Assembly (NCBI GenBank): GCA_965221795.1
Contig: OZ244914.1
Coordinates: 558,001-622,000, forward strand
DNA length: 64,000 nt
DNA from: VYFG01 sp965221795
GTDB lineage: Bacteria; Pseudomonadota; Gammaproteobacteria; Arenicellales; Poriferihabitantaceae
Direction of reading: 5' to 3'
Below are positions 51,392-64,000 of this stretch, in pieces; position 1 is the stretch's first letter, and every line of letters starts with the position of its first letter. Position numbers and translations under genes: made by a program. The notes beneath the pieces are model-generated. The model saw only the letters and a program-made list of their open reading frames with translations, was not told the origin of the DNA and searched no databases.

Positions 51392-52008
51392 TGCAACCCC
51401 TCATCAATGCAGCGGATCGCATCTGTCGTCATCACCACCTTGGCAAAACTGACCAGACTCAGAGGATCAATCTGGCGACGGTGGATTACCGCTACATTCG
51501 GCAGATTACGCGCTGACAATGTAATGTTCCGGTTCTCTTCTTCCAGCACCAGCAGAGCCTCCCGGGCATCCAGTCCTTGCAGGGTTTGCGCCAGCTCTCC
51601 CGTCTTTGGCCGATCCATGGACAGTTGATCCACGACGATCAGGTGCCCCTGGCGATGGATTTCGGAGAGGATAGAGCGCATGGCCGCACGATACATCTTA
51701 CGGTTGACCTTCTGCGAATGATCGCGGTTTGAGGCCGCAAAGGTGACCCCGCCACCGCGGAAAATCGGGCTGCGAATCGTACCGGCCCGAGCACGACCGG
51801 TGCCTTTCTGACGCCAGGGTTTGGCCCCACCGCCAGCCACCGCGGAACGGTTTTTCTGGGCCCGGGTGCCGGACCGGGCACCCGCCTGATAGGCAGTCAC
51901 AACCTGGTGAATCAACGCCTCGTTGTATTCCGCAGCAAACGCATCCGACAGCTCGACTGTACCGGATTCCGCACCCGAAGAATTTTTGATTTTCAGTTGA
52001 ACAGGCAT
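51388..52008 (-). CDS. rplD: 50S ribosomal protein L4
   Basis: 206 residues from ATG 52008 (MPVQLKIKNSSGAESGTVEL). The tunnel loop GARSGTRAQKNRSAVAGGGA and PWRQKGTGRARAGTIRSPIF is complete. In enterobacteria L4 represses the S10 operon; no attenuator was identified here. A longer start at 52047 would overlap rplC. Confidence 0.97.
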   Translation of the reverse strand: MPVQLKIKNSSGAESGTVELSDAFAAEYNEALIHQVVTAYQAGARSGTRAQKNRSAVAGGGAKPWRQKGTGRARAGTIRSPIFRGGGVTFAASNRDHSQKVNRKMYRAAMRSILSEIHRQGHLIVVDQLSMDRPKTGELAQTLQGLDAREALLVLEEENRNITLSARNLPNVAVIHRRQIDPLSLVSFAKVVMTTDAIRCIDEGLQ

Positions 52009-52043
52009 CGTGGAGATTTCATAAACAGGTTGCTGCGAGTGTC

Positions 52044-52697
52044 TCAAGCCCCAACCACTTCGTTGCGAGCCTTGACTGCCGGCCGGATCACAACATCCGC
52101 CCCCCGGGGGCCGGGAATCGAGCCGCTGATCAATAGCAGATTGCGCTCGAGGTCGACCCGAATCACTTCCAGATTCTGCTGGGTACGATTCCGATTGCCC
52201 ATGCCGCCCGCCATTTTCTTGCCCTTGAACACCTTACCAGGATCCTGGTTCTGGCCGATCGAGCCGGGCAGGCGATGGGCTTTCGAATTGCCATGGGTGG
52301 CTCGCCCGCCGCCAAAATGATGGCGTTTCATCGCCCCGGCGAAGCCCTTGCCGATCGTCCGACCACTCACATCCACTTTCTGCCCCTCAGCAAAGACCTG
52401 CACAGTCAGGTCATCGCCAGGCACATGGTCTGCCGGCTGGTCCAGACGAAACTCCCGAACACGGCGACCCGGCTCCACACCGGCTTTGGCAAAGTGAGCC
52501 TTCATGGGCTGGGTCACCCGATGTGGGCGGCGTTCGCCCACGGTCACCTGGACGGCAGAATACCCGTCCTTCTCTGCCGTACGCACCTGAGTGATCCGGT
52601 TGGGGGTGACCTCAATCACAGTGACCGGGGTCGAGACCCCGTTTTCCTGGAAAACCCGGGCCATACCGATTTTTTTTCCAACCAATCCGATAGACAT
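52044..52697 (-). CDS. rplC: 50S ribosomal protein L3
   Basis: 217 residues, SIGLVGKKIGMARVFQENGV with the central extension FAGAMKRHHFGGGRATHGNS and LPGSIGQNQDPGKVFKGKKM, including the glutamine methylated by PrmB in E. coli. Early 50S assembly protein. Confidence 0.97.
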   Translation of the reverse strand: MSIGLVGKKIGMARVFQENGVSTPVTVIEVTPNRITQVRTAEKDGYSAVQVTVGERRPHRVTQPMKAHFAKAGVEPGRRVREFRLDQPADHVPGDDLTVQVFAEGQKVDVSGRTIGKGFAGAMKRHHFGGGRATHGNSKAHRLPGSIGQNQDPGKVFKGKKMAGGMGNRNRTQQNLEVIRVDLERNLLLISGSIPGPRGADVVIRPAVKARNEVVGA

Positions 52698-52716
52698 TGT
52701 TCGTTCCCGCCAATCC

Positions 52717-53034
52717 TCAATTCAGCTTGATTTCCACATCCACCCCGGCCGCCAGATCGAGCTTCATCAGGGCATCGACCGTCTTGTCGGTCGGTTCCAC
52801 GATATCCAGAATCCGCTTGTGGGTACGGATCTCGAACTGGTCACGCGACTTCTTGTTGACATGTGGAGACCGTAGCAACGTATATTTCTCGATCTTGGTC
52901 GGCAACGGGATCGGCCCCATCACCAGTGCCCCGGTTCGACGCGCCGTATCGACAATTTCCAACGCAGAGCGATCAATCGTTTTGTGATCGAAGGCTTTCA
53001 GGCTGATCCGGATTTTCTGGTTTTCGACCTTCAC
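52717..53034 (-). CDS. rpsJ: 30S ribosomal protein S10
   Basis: 105 residues beginning from a GTG (VENQKIRISLKAFDHKTIDR) and including GPIPLPTKIEKYTLLRSPHV, the loop in the 30S head. S10 (NusE) also joins the NusB antitermination complex. It follows tuf by 27 bases, so the str and S10 groups may be cotranscribed. Confidence 0.97.
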   Translation of the reverse strand: MKVENQKIRISLKAFDHKTIDRSALEIVDTARRTGALVMGPIPLPTKIEKYTLLRSPHVNKKSRDQFEIRTHKRILDIVEPTDKTVDALMKLDLAAGVDVEIKLN

Positions 53035-53061
53035 GGTGTTACTCTCAAATCAGTGGGTTGA

Positions 53062-54252
53062 TCAGGCCAGGATTTTGGAGACGACGCCGGCCCCGACCGT
53101 GCGACCGCCTTCGCGGATCGCAAAGCGCAGCCCCTCCTCCATCGCAATCGGCGCAATCAACTCCGCCGACAACTGCACATTGTCCCCCGGCATCACCATC
53201 TCCGTCCCCGACGGCAACGTGCACGCCCCGGTTACGTCCGTCGTCCGAAAATAAAACTGCGGCCGGTAGCCATTGAAAAACGGCGTGTGCCGTCCCCCCT
53301 CCTCCTTCGACAAAATGTAGACCTCCGCCTCAAACCGCGTGTGCGGCGTGATCGACCCCGGCTTCGCCAATACCTGCCCCCGCTCCACCTCGTCGCGCTT
53401 CGTGCCCCGCAACAAAATCCCCACATTGTCCCCCGCCTGCCCCTCATCCAGCAACTTGCGGAACATCTCCACCCCGGTACAGGTCGTCTTCGCCGTCTCC
53501 TGAATGCCCACTATCCCAATCTCATCCCCCACCCGCACGACCCCGCGCTCAATCCGACCAGTCACCACCGTGCCCCGGCCCGAAATCGAAAATACATCCT
53601 CCACCGGCATCAGAAAGTCCCCGTCCACCGCCCGCTCCGGCTGCGGAATGTAACTGTCCAACGCCGCCGCCAAGCGCACGATCGAGCCTTCCCCCAACTC
53701 CGACCCCTCGCCCTCCAGTGCCTTCAACGCCGAACCCACCACAATCGGCGTCTCGTCGCCCGGAAACTCATAACTGTCCAGCAACTCCCGCACCTCCATC
53801 TCCACCAACTCCAGCAACTCCTCGTCATCCACCATGTCGGCCTTGTTCAAAAACACCACTATGTACGGCACCCCCACCTGCCGCGCCAGCAAAATATGCT
53901 CCCGCGTCTGCGGCATCGGCCCGTCCGCCGCCGAACACACCAGAATCGCCCCGTCCATCTGCGCCGCCCCGGTGATCATGTTCTTCACATAATCCGCATG
54001 CCCCGGACAATCAACGTGCGCATAATGCCGCGCCGCAGTCTCGTACTCCACATGCGCAGTCGCAATCGTGATCCCACGCTCCCGCTCCTCCGGCGCATTG
54101 TCAATCTCCTCAAACGCCTTCGCCGAACCCCCGTACTGGCTCGACAACACCCGCGTCAACGCCGCCGTCAACGTCGTCTTGCCATGGTCCACATGACCTA
54201 TCGTTCCCACGTTTACGTGCGGCTTCGTGCGCTCAAATTTCTCTTTCGACAT
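53062..54252 (-). CDS. tuf: Translation elongation factor Tu
   Basis: 396 residues with all GTPase motifs: GHVDHGKTTLTAALTR (G1), RGITI (G2), DCPGHADYVKNMI (G3), NKADMVDD (G4). Domains 2 and 3 are complete and it ends TVGAGVVSKILA. The gene stands out in codon use: most codons end in G (TTG, GCG, ACG, GTG, GGG, GAG), while the last 18-20 codons (from about 53125) change to C-ending codons like the neighbours. This suggests a mosaic gene, perhaps by conversion with another tuf copy or by transfer. The protein itself is normal. Confidence 0.97.
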   Translation of the reverse strand: MSKEKFERTKPHVNVGTIGHVDHGKTTLTAALTRVLSSQYGGSAKAFEEIDNAPEERERGITIATAHVEYETAARHYAHVDCPGHADYVKNMITGAAQMDGAILVCSAADGPMPQTREHILLARQVGVPYIVVFLNKADMVDDEELLELVEMEVRELLDSYEFPGDETPIVVGSALKALEGEGSELGEGSIVRLAAALDSYIPQPERAVDGDFLMPVEDVFSISGRGTVVTGRIERGVVRVGDEIGIVGIQETAKTTCTGVEMFRKLLDEGQAGDNVGILLRGTKRDEVERGQVLAKPGSITPHTRFEAEVYILSKEEGGRHTPFFNGYRPQFYFRTTDVTGACTLPSGTEMVMPGDNVQLSAELIAPIAMEEGLRFAIREGGRTVGAGVVSKILA

Positions 54253-54304
54253 GCTCGAACTCTTGGTGAAAATACTGGAATAATCAATCTGGATGGCGGG
54301 CTCG

Positions 54305-56395
54305 TCAGGCAGCCCGGATGGTTTCGGTCAGGTTCATGGGAACCGGTGCATATTTCCTGAACTCCATGGTATAACTGGCTCGTCCCTGGGTAGCGGACCG
54401 CAGGTCCGTAGCATACCCAAACATTTCAGACAAGGGAACTTCTGCACGAATCACCTTGCCCGTAGGAGATTCATCCATTTCCTGAATCATCCCGCGCCGG
54501 GAATTCAGATCCCCATTGACATTGCCCATGTATTCTTCCGGCGACACCACTTCAACGGCCATCAATGGCTCCAGCAATTGCGGCCCGGCCCGGCGGCATC
54601 CTTCCCGGAAGGCCATGCTGCCCGCCGCCCGGAACGCATGCTCGGAGGAATCTACCTCGTGGTATGAGCCATCGTACAAGGTGACGCTGAGATCAATCAT
54701 CGGATAGCCTGCCAATACACCGGTTCGCATGCTTTCCTGAACGCCTTTGTCCACTGCAGGAATATATTCACGCGGAACCACACCACCCTTGATGGCATCA
54801 ATGAATTCATATCCGGCCCCGGGCTCCTGAGGCTGAATACGCAGGAAAACATGACCATATTGCCCTCTACCCCCAGTCTGCTTGGCATACCGGTATTCCT
54901 GCTCAACTGGCCGCGTGATGGTTTCGCGATAGGACACCTGGGGTTTGCCGACATTCGCATCTACACTGAATTCTCGCCGCAGCCGGTCAATGATGATTTC
55001 CAGATGCAGTTCTCCCATGCCAGAAATGATGGTCTGGCCGGACTCTTCATCGGTGGTGACTCGGAAGGACGGATCTTCCTGGGCCATCTTGCCGAGCGCA
55101 ATGCCCAACTTCTCCTGGTCGGCCCGCGTTTTCGGTTCGACAGCCTGGGAAATCACCGGATCCGGGAACTCCATGCGCTCCAGAATCACGGGGTCGGCCA
55201 TATGGCACAAGGTATCTCCAGTGGTCACGGTCTTGAGCCCCACAGCCGCTACAATTTCCCCGGCACGGGCCTCTTTACGTTCTTCACGGTCATTGGCCCG
55301 CATCAACAGCAAACGGCCGATGCGCTCTTTTTTCTGCTTGCGCGGGTTGTACACCATTTCCCCGGCACGAAGAATGCCGGAATATACCCGCAGGAAGACC
55401 ATCTGCCCAAGAAACGGGTCACTCATAATCTTGAAACCCAGGGCAGAAAACGGCTCGTTGTCATCAGCACGACATTCCACCTGTGTTTTGCGATCCGGCC
55501 CGATACCACAAATCGGGGGCACATCGACCGGACTTGGCAAATAATCAACCACCGCATCCAACAGGGGCTGAATGCCCTTGTTCTTGAAGGCACTGCCACA
55601 CAGTACCGGAACCAATTCATTGCGCAACGTACGTTGCCGAATAGCCTGACGGATAGCCTCTGCCGGCAGTTCTCCGGTCTCAAAGTACTTTTCTATCAGA
55701 TCATCTTCCGCTTCCGCCGCCGCTTCCACTAGTCGCCCATGATAGTCATTGCACAGGGCTTGCATGTCATCCGGGATCTTCTCTTCCGTGAACCGCACTC
55801 CGCCACTCTCCTCTTCCCAGCATACTGCTTTCAGGGTCACCAGGTCGACGATGCCGCGGAACGTATTTTCCGTACCGATGGGAAGCTGAAGCGCCACCGG
55901 TGTAGCCCCGAGACGTTCGCTGACCTGGTCCATGACCCGGAAGAAATCCGCCCCCATCCGGTCCATTTTGTTGACAAAGGCGATCCGTGGGACCTGATAA
56001 CGGTTTGCCTGATGCCAGACCGTTTCAGACTGGGGCTCAACGCCGCCTACGGCACAGAAAACCGCGACTGCTCCGTCGAGGACTCGCAGGGAGCGTTCCA
56101 CCTCAATGGTAAAATCCACATGTCCCGGGGTATCAATCAGGTTGATGCGATGTTCCGGCCGCTTTCCGGACATCCCTTTCCAGAAACAGGTGGTGGCTGC
56201 TGACGTAATCGTGATTCCCCGCTCCTGCTCCTGCTCCATCCAGTCCATTACTGCGGTCCCTTCATGCACTTCTCCCATCTTGCGCGAGAGGCCGGTATAA
56301 AAAAGGATCCGTTCGGTGGTCGTGGTCTTGCCGGCATCAATATGCGCCATGATCCCGATATTCCGGTAACACACTATGGGGGTATGGCGAGACAT
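54305..56395 (-). CDS. fusA: Translation elongation factor G
   Basis: 696 residues from ATG 56395: SRHTPIVCYRNIGIMAHIDA then GKTTTTERILFYTG (G1), DTPGHVDFTIEVERSLRVLD (G3) and FVNKMDRMGADF (G4). GSAFKNKGIQPLLDAVVDYL is standard. The ending ATQGRASYTMEFRKYAPVPM lies in domain V. A longer frame upstream has no family counterpart. It lies 35 bases after rpsG. Confidence 0.97.
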   Translation of the reverse strand: MSRHTPIVCYRNIGIMAHIDAGKTTTTERILFYTGLSRKMGEVHEGTAVMDWMEQEQERGITITSAATTCFWKGMSGKRPEHRINLIDTPGHVDFTIEVERSLRVLDGAVAVFCAVGGVEPQSETVWHQANRYQVPRIAFVNKMDRMGADFFRVMDQVSERLGATPVALQLPIGTENTFRGIVDLVTLKAVCWEEESGGVRFTEEKIPDDMQALCNDYHGRLVEAAAEAEDDLIEKYFETGELPAEAIRQAIRQRTLRNELVPVLCGSAFKNKGIQPLLDAVVDYLPSPVDVPPICGIGPDRKTQVECRADDNEPFSALGFKIMSDPFLGQMVFLRVYSGILRAGEMVYNPRKQKKERIGRLLLMRANDREERKEARAGEIVAAVGLKTVTTGDTLCHMADPVILERMEFPDPVISQAVEPKTRADQEKLGIALGKMAQEDPSFRVTTDEESGQTIISGMGELHLEIIIDRLRREFSVDANVGKPQVSYRETITRPVEQEYRYAKQTGGRGQYGHVFLRIQPQEPGAGYEFIDAIKGGVVPREYIPAVDKGVQESMRTGVLAGYPMIDLSVTLYDGSYHEVDSSEHAFRAAGSMAFREGCRRAGPQLLEPLMAVEVVSPEEYMGNVNGDLNSRRGMIQEMDESPTGKVIRAEVPLSEMFGYATDLRSATQGRASYTMEFRKYAPVPMNLTETIRAA

Positions 56396-56430
56396 GGTTG
56401 ATAACTCGTGGGACAGTGGTCCGGGCCGGA

Positions 56431-56901
56431 TCAAAAGCGATAGTGCGAAAATGCCTTGTTGGCTTCTGCCATCTTGTGCGTATCCTCCCGCCTCTTCACC
56501 GCTGTACCTCGCTCTTCGGCCGCATCCATCAGTTCCCCGGCCAACCGGCCGGTCATGGATTTTTCGTTGCGCTTGCGCGCCGCATCCACCAGCCATCGCA
56601 TGGCAAGCGCCAGTTGACGGGTCGGGCGTACCTCGATGGGGACCTGGTAGGTGGCACCGCCCACCCGACGGCTCTTGACCTCGACTCCGGGGCTGACATT
56701 CTCCAGCGCGGTATTGAATACCTCTACCGGATCTCCCTTTCCTCGCTCCCGGATGACATCAAACGCGCCATACATGATCTTTTCGGCGATCGACTTCTTG
56801 CCATCCATCATCATGATGTTGATGAACTTCGCAACCGTCTGATCCTTATACTTGGGATCCGGCAGAATTTCACGTTTGGGAACTTCTCTACGTCTTGGCA
56901 T
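56431..56901 (-). CDS. rpsG: 30S ribosomal protein S7
   Basis: 156 residues from ATG 56901, MPRRREVPKREILPDPKYKD, with VGGATYQVPIEVRPTRQLAL and RLAGELMDAAEERGTAVKRR. S7 organises the 30S head and is the str-operon repressor in E. coli. Confidence 0.97.
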   Translation of the reverse strand: MPRRREVPKREILPDPKYKDQTVAKFINIMMMDGKKSIAEKIMYGAFDVIRERGKGDPVEVFNTALENVSPGVEVKSRRVGGATYQVPIEVRPTRQLALAMRWLVDAARKRNEKSMTGRLAGELMDAAEERGTAVKRREDTHKMAEANKAFSHYRF

Positions 56902-57173
56902 TTGCCTTTCCAGTTTGTCACAACCATAAAAAGCCTGCTCTTCCCGCATCGCTGTTTTCGCGGCAAAAGCTGAAATTTGTTCTCGGATATTCCCGCATGC
57001 AACGGAAACACCGCCTGGTCCCAGTTCGTGAAACCAGTTTTACCGCACCACCGGGCTTCACGAGCAGGAGTTTTGCAATCAATCCATATTATCTCTCAGG
57101 GGTCGACCCATCGGTCGATATGGATATACCTGTCATCTTGTGCAGTTGCTCTCCCCTGATGTGCGAGTCAACG

Positions 57174-57548
57174 TCAGGACTTCGGCCGTTTGGTGCCATA
57201 TTTGGAACGACCTTGCCGACGGTCAGAAACCCCGGACGTATCCAATGCCCCGCGTACCGTGTGATAACGAACCCCTGGCAGGTCCTTGACACGACCTCCC
57301 CGGATCAGAACGACAGAGTGCTCCTGCAGGTTGTGCCCTTCCCCCCCAATGTAGGTAGTCACTTCATGACCATTGGTCAACCTGACGCGAGCCACCTTGC
57401 GAAGTGCCGAATTAGGCTTTTTGGGAGTAGTCGTATACACCCGGGTACAAACCCCACGGCGCTGCGGACAAGCCTGCAGTGCCGGCACATTGGATTTTTT
57501 CACCTGCTGCTGGCGAGGTTTTCTTACCAATTGATTGACGGTTGGCAT
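57174..57548 (-). CDS. rpsL: 30S ribosomal protein S12
   Basis: 124 residues: PTVNQLVRKPRQQQVKKSNV, CTRVYTTTPKKPNSALRKVA and LIRGGRVKDLPGVRYHTVRG. Both loops where streptomycin-resistance changes occur (PKKPN and GRVKDLPG) have the common wild-type sequence. Starts the str operon; about 270 bases separate it from rpsG. Confidence 0.97.
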   Translation of the reverse strand: MPTVNQLVRKPRQQQVKKSNVPALQACPQRRGVCTRVYTTTPKKPNSALRKVARVRLTNGHEVTTYIGGEGHNLQEHSVVLIRGGRVKDLPGVRYHTVRGALDTSGVSDRRQGRSKYGTKRPKS

Positions 57549-58260
57549 CCGGTACTCTCGGGTCTGCTACATTAAAAAAATTACGGGGTTCACGCATTGC
57601 CGGAACGATGATTCCGCACCGTCCCTGATTCCCATTCACGCCACCCGCGAATGTATCGAATGCCCCACCATCAACAGGGCCAGAAGGGAAACAATGGCGG
57701 CAAATGACCGCAAGTCACTGCATGTTGAAGCACTCTCCGGGTCGCTGCCGGGAAACCCTATCACGGCCGGATTTCAGAGAGGGCGCCGATTCTATGGCCC
57801 GACAATCTATCTGTCAAGTACCCAACTGCCCAAAAATGCAGAAATTTCTCAATACTCCCTGCAACAGAAGTCAATGGAACATCCCAAGAGAAGGATTGGT
57901 TCGCCTCCGTACACGATATGGCGGTATCGAAATGGCACACATCACCAACTGACCATCCGGATTCTGATGCCGAGGGTGCTCAGTGCCGAGCGATGCCGTT
58001 CGACCATCCCAAACGCGAACGGGAGCTGATGGAAGCTCCCGGGTCCAGAGCTGGGATCGAGGAGACCCCATGGCTGGTTTTGCAGGAGCATCCGCCGCCA
58101 GTAAAACCGACTTGGCCTATCGGCAAAAGGGCTATTGATATCATGCCCCGGAGGCGGGCCAACGGGTCACTATCAAATAATCGAAGTCAGCAACAATCTG
58201 TCAGGGATGCCTGATCCTGCCAATCCGCTACCTTTCCGTCTGCGGGCCCTTGATTGGAAC
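57549..58260. other. Intergenic region between rpoC and rpsL
   Basis: About 700 bases with no credible gene, the largest gap in the ribosomal block. It should contain the str-operon promoter and leader. A run of seven T on the minus strand (around 57572) lies about 25 bases before the rpsL start. No ORF here has a ribosome site or family match. Confidence 0.5.
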
Positions 58261-58291
58261 ATTCTGCTCCTCCCTCTGGAAGGAGCAGAAT
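58261..58291 (-). terminator. Terminator-like hairpin after rpoC
   Basis: ATTCTGCTCCT and AGGAGCAGAAT form a perfect 11-bp stem with a 9-base loop, 15 bases beyond the rpoC stop. There is no T run after the stem, so it may act in 3'-end protection or as a partial terminator. Confidence 0.6.
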
Positions 58292-58306
58292 CCCACAACC
58301 CATCGT

Positions 58307-62518
<4,212 letters not shown>

Positions 62519-62546
62519 TTTCTGCCTCATTAAGTGGTCGGTTGAT

Positions 62547-64000
62547 TCAAGCGTGTCCATCCTTGAGCTCGATATTGAGCCCAAGAGCGCGGATTTCCTT
62601 CACCAGAACATTGAATGACTCAGGCATGCCGGCATCCATTCCGTGTTCCCCCCGGACGATATTTTCATAAATCTTGGAGCGGCCTACCACATCGTCAGAC
62701 TTGACTGTCAACATCTCCTGCAGTGTATAGGCTGCCCCATACGCTTCCAGAGCCCAGACCTCCATCTCCCCAAACCGCTGCCCTCCGAATTGTGCCTTGC
62801 CACCCAAAGGTTGCTGGGTGATCAACCCGTAAGGGCCAGTAGAGCGGGCATGCATCTTGTCATCTACCAGATGATTGAGCTTGAGGATATACATATAGCC
62901 GCAGGTGACCGGACGATCAAAGGCTTCCCCGGTACGGCCATCGTACAGCCGGGTCTGTCCACTGTCCGGCAGCCCGGCCAGCTTCAGCATGCCCTTGATC
63001 TCGTTTTCCTGGGCACCGTCAAATACCGGAGTGGCCATGGGGACGCCGGATGTCAGGTGGGTCGCCAACTCCCGCACTTCCTCGTCGCTGAGTGCATCCA
63101 GGTCCTCGGTCTTGCCGCTAGTGTTATAGACCCGACCCAGAAACCGGCGGATCTGCTCCATCTTCTTGTTCTTGCGCAGCATCTCATCAATCTGCCGGCC
63201 AAGATTCTTGGCGGCCCAACCGAGGTGCGTTTCCAGCACCTGGCCGACATTCATCCGCGATGGCACACCGAGCGGATTCAGGCACACATCCACCGCCGTG
63301 CCATCTTCCATATGTGGCATGTCCTCCACCGGGACGATACGGGAAATCACCCCCTTGTTCCCATGCCGTCCAGCCATTTTGTCCCCTGGCTGTAACCGGC
63401 GTTTGACTGCCACAAAAACCTTGACGATTTTCTGCACTCCCGGAGCGAGATCATCCCCCATATCAATCTTTTCCTTTTTCTCCTGGAAACGCCGCTGGAA
63501 TTCTTCCCGCTGCAACTCCAGCTGCTCACGGAGACGCTCCAGTTGTGCGTTGACTTCTTCCTTGCGAAGCCGAATTTCAAACCATCGGCTACGGGGCGTC
63601 TGATCCAGGTATTCCTCACGAATTGTCTCTCCTGCTGGCAGCTCCCCTGGCCCCCCTTCGGCGATCTGGTTGCAGATCAGATTCCGGATTCGGGAGTACG
63701 TATCGTCTTCCACAATCCGTAGCTGGTCCTCCAGATTCTTGAGAATCTGGGCCAGTTCCTCCTCATCATTGGCTCGGGCTCGGGCATCCTTTTCCTTGCC
63801 TTCGCGGGTGAACACCTGCACATCAATGACGGTCCCTTTCATACCGGAAGGCATCCGCAGGGAAGTATCCTTGACATCTGATGCTTTCTCACCAAAGATG
63901 GCCCGCAGCAGTTTTTCCTCGGGAGTGAGTTGTTGCTCCCCCTTGGGGGTGACCTTGCCAACCAGAATGTCACCGGGTTTCACTTCTGCGCCAATATAGA
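62547..64000 (-). CDS. rpoB: RNA polymerase beta subunit, C-terminal part (partial)
   Basis: The frame is open from the right edge (YIGAEVKPGDILVGKVTPKG) to a stop at 62547, so the 5' two thirds lie outside the window. PGDKMAGRHGNKGVISRIVP is the invariant catalytic-core segment and GKAQFGGQRFGEMEVWALEA lies near the end, which reads ELKDGHA. The rifampicin-binding region is not in the window. It lies 28 bases before rpoC. Confidence 0.98.
   Translation of the reverse strand, partial: YIGAEVKPGDILVGKVTPKGEQQLTPEEKLLRAIFGEKASDVKDTSLRMPSGMKGTVIDVQVFTREGKEKDARARANDEEELAQILKNLEDQLRIVEDDTYSRIRNLICNQIAEGGPGELPAGETIREEYLDQTPRSRWFEIRLRKEEVNAQLERLREQLELQREEFQRRFQEKKEKIDMGDDLAPGVQKIVKVFVAVKRRLQPGDKMAGRHGNKGVISRIVPVEDMPHMEDGTAVDVCLNPLGVPSRMNVGQVLETHLGWAAKNLGRQIDEMLRKNKKMEQIRRFLGRVYNTSGKTEDLDALSDEEVRELATHLTSGVPMATPVFDGAQENEIKGMLKLAGLPDSGQTRLYDGRTGEAFDRPVTCGYMYILKLNHLVDDKMHARSTGPYGLITQQPLGGKAQFGGQRFGEMEVWALEAYGAAYTLQEMLTVKSDDVVGRSKIYENIVRGEHGMDAGMPESFNVLVKEIRALGLNIELKDGHA

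Noticed and set aside
53287..54360. A 357-codon plus-strand frame opposite tuf
   Set aside because: It is a by-product of the G-ending codon bias of tuf, which removes stops on the opposite strand; its histidine- and arginine-rich translation is not protein-like.

Overview
The window comes from a sulfur-oxidising bacterium, most likely a gammaproteobacterium. It carries a thiosulfate-oxidation (sox) cluster, a DsrC/TusE-family protein, a TusA/YeeE pair, a fused siroheme synthase (CysG), and an rpoB-rpoC-str-S10-spc-alpha ribosomal block in the usual order. No soxCD is visible, so a branched Sox pathway that forms stored sulfur is plausible but not proven. Species cannot be named from the sequence alone.

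Layout. 1-650: start of a large gene running off the left edge, resembling the N-terminus of nuclease/DNA-methylase proteins. 1555-2961 (+): cysG. 2967-12298 (all -): soxB, then soxX-Y-Z-A-K, a terminator hairpin, then a thioredoxin-like protein, a DUF255 thioredoxin-domain protein, an ExbB/MotA-like channel protein, an ExbD-like protein, a small membrane protein and a DsrC-like protein that lacks the terminal redox cysteine. 13584-15080 (+): tusA and a YeeE/YedE-type sulfur transporter. 15172-18014 (-): a Sel1-repeat protein and a NarX/NarL-like two-component pair.

18135-38497 is a complete type III-B CRISPR-Cas locus. The array has 66 repeats of 37 bp and 65 spacers, with an AT-rich leader at its right end. 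Reading leftward on the minus strand the genes are cas6, a NE0113-family CARF protein, cmr1, cas10/cmr2, cmr3, cmr4, cmr5, cmr6, a MntA/HepT pair with hepT frameshifted, a CARF-HEPN protein, then cas2-cas1 followed at once by a second, divergent cas1-like and short cas2-like pair, then phage-gene remnants, leader and array. At least 34 spacers fall into 12 families that tile variants of the same phage coding segments. Every family reads as sense codons on the plus strand, so crRNAs made from the leader would be antisense to phage mRNA. The duplicated adaptation module, whose second Cas1 lacks the recognisable metal-binding residues, is the best candidate for an undescribed system. A degenerate copy of the CRISPR repeat and two hairpins lie in the leader of the cas2-cas1 genes.

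39206-64000 (all -) is the translation and transcription block: rpoB (partial), rpoC, rpsL, rpsG, fusA, tuf, the S10 operon, the spc operon including secY and rpmJ, and the alpha operon ending in rplQ. It is ordinary apart from tuf, whose body uses almost only G-ending codons while its last 20 or so codons resemble the neighbouring genes.
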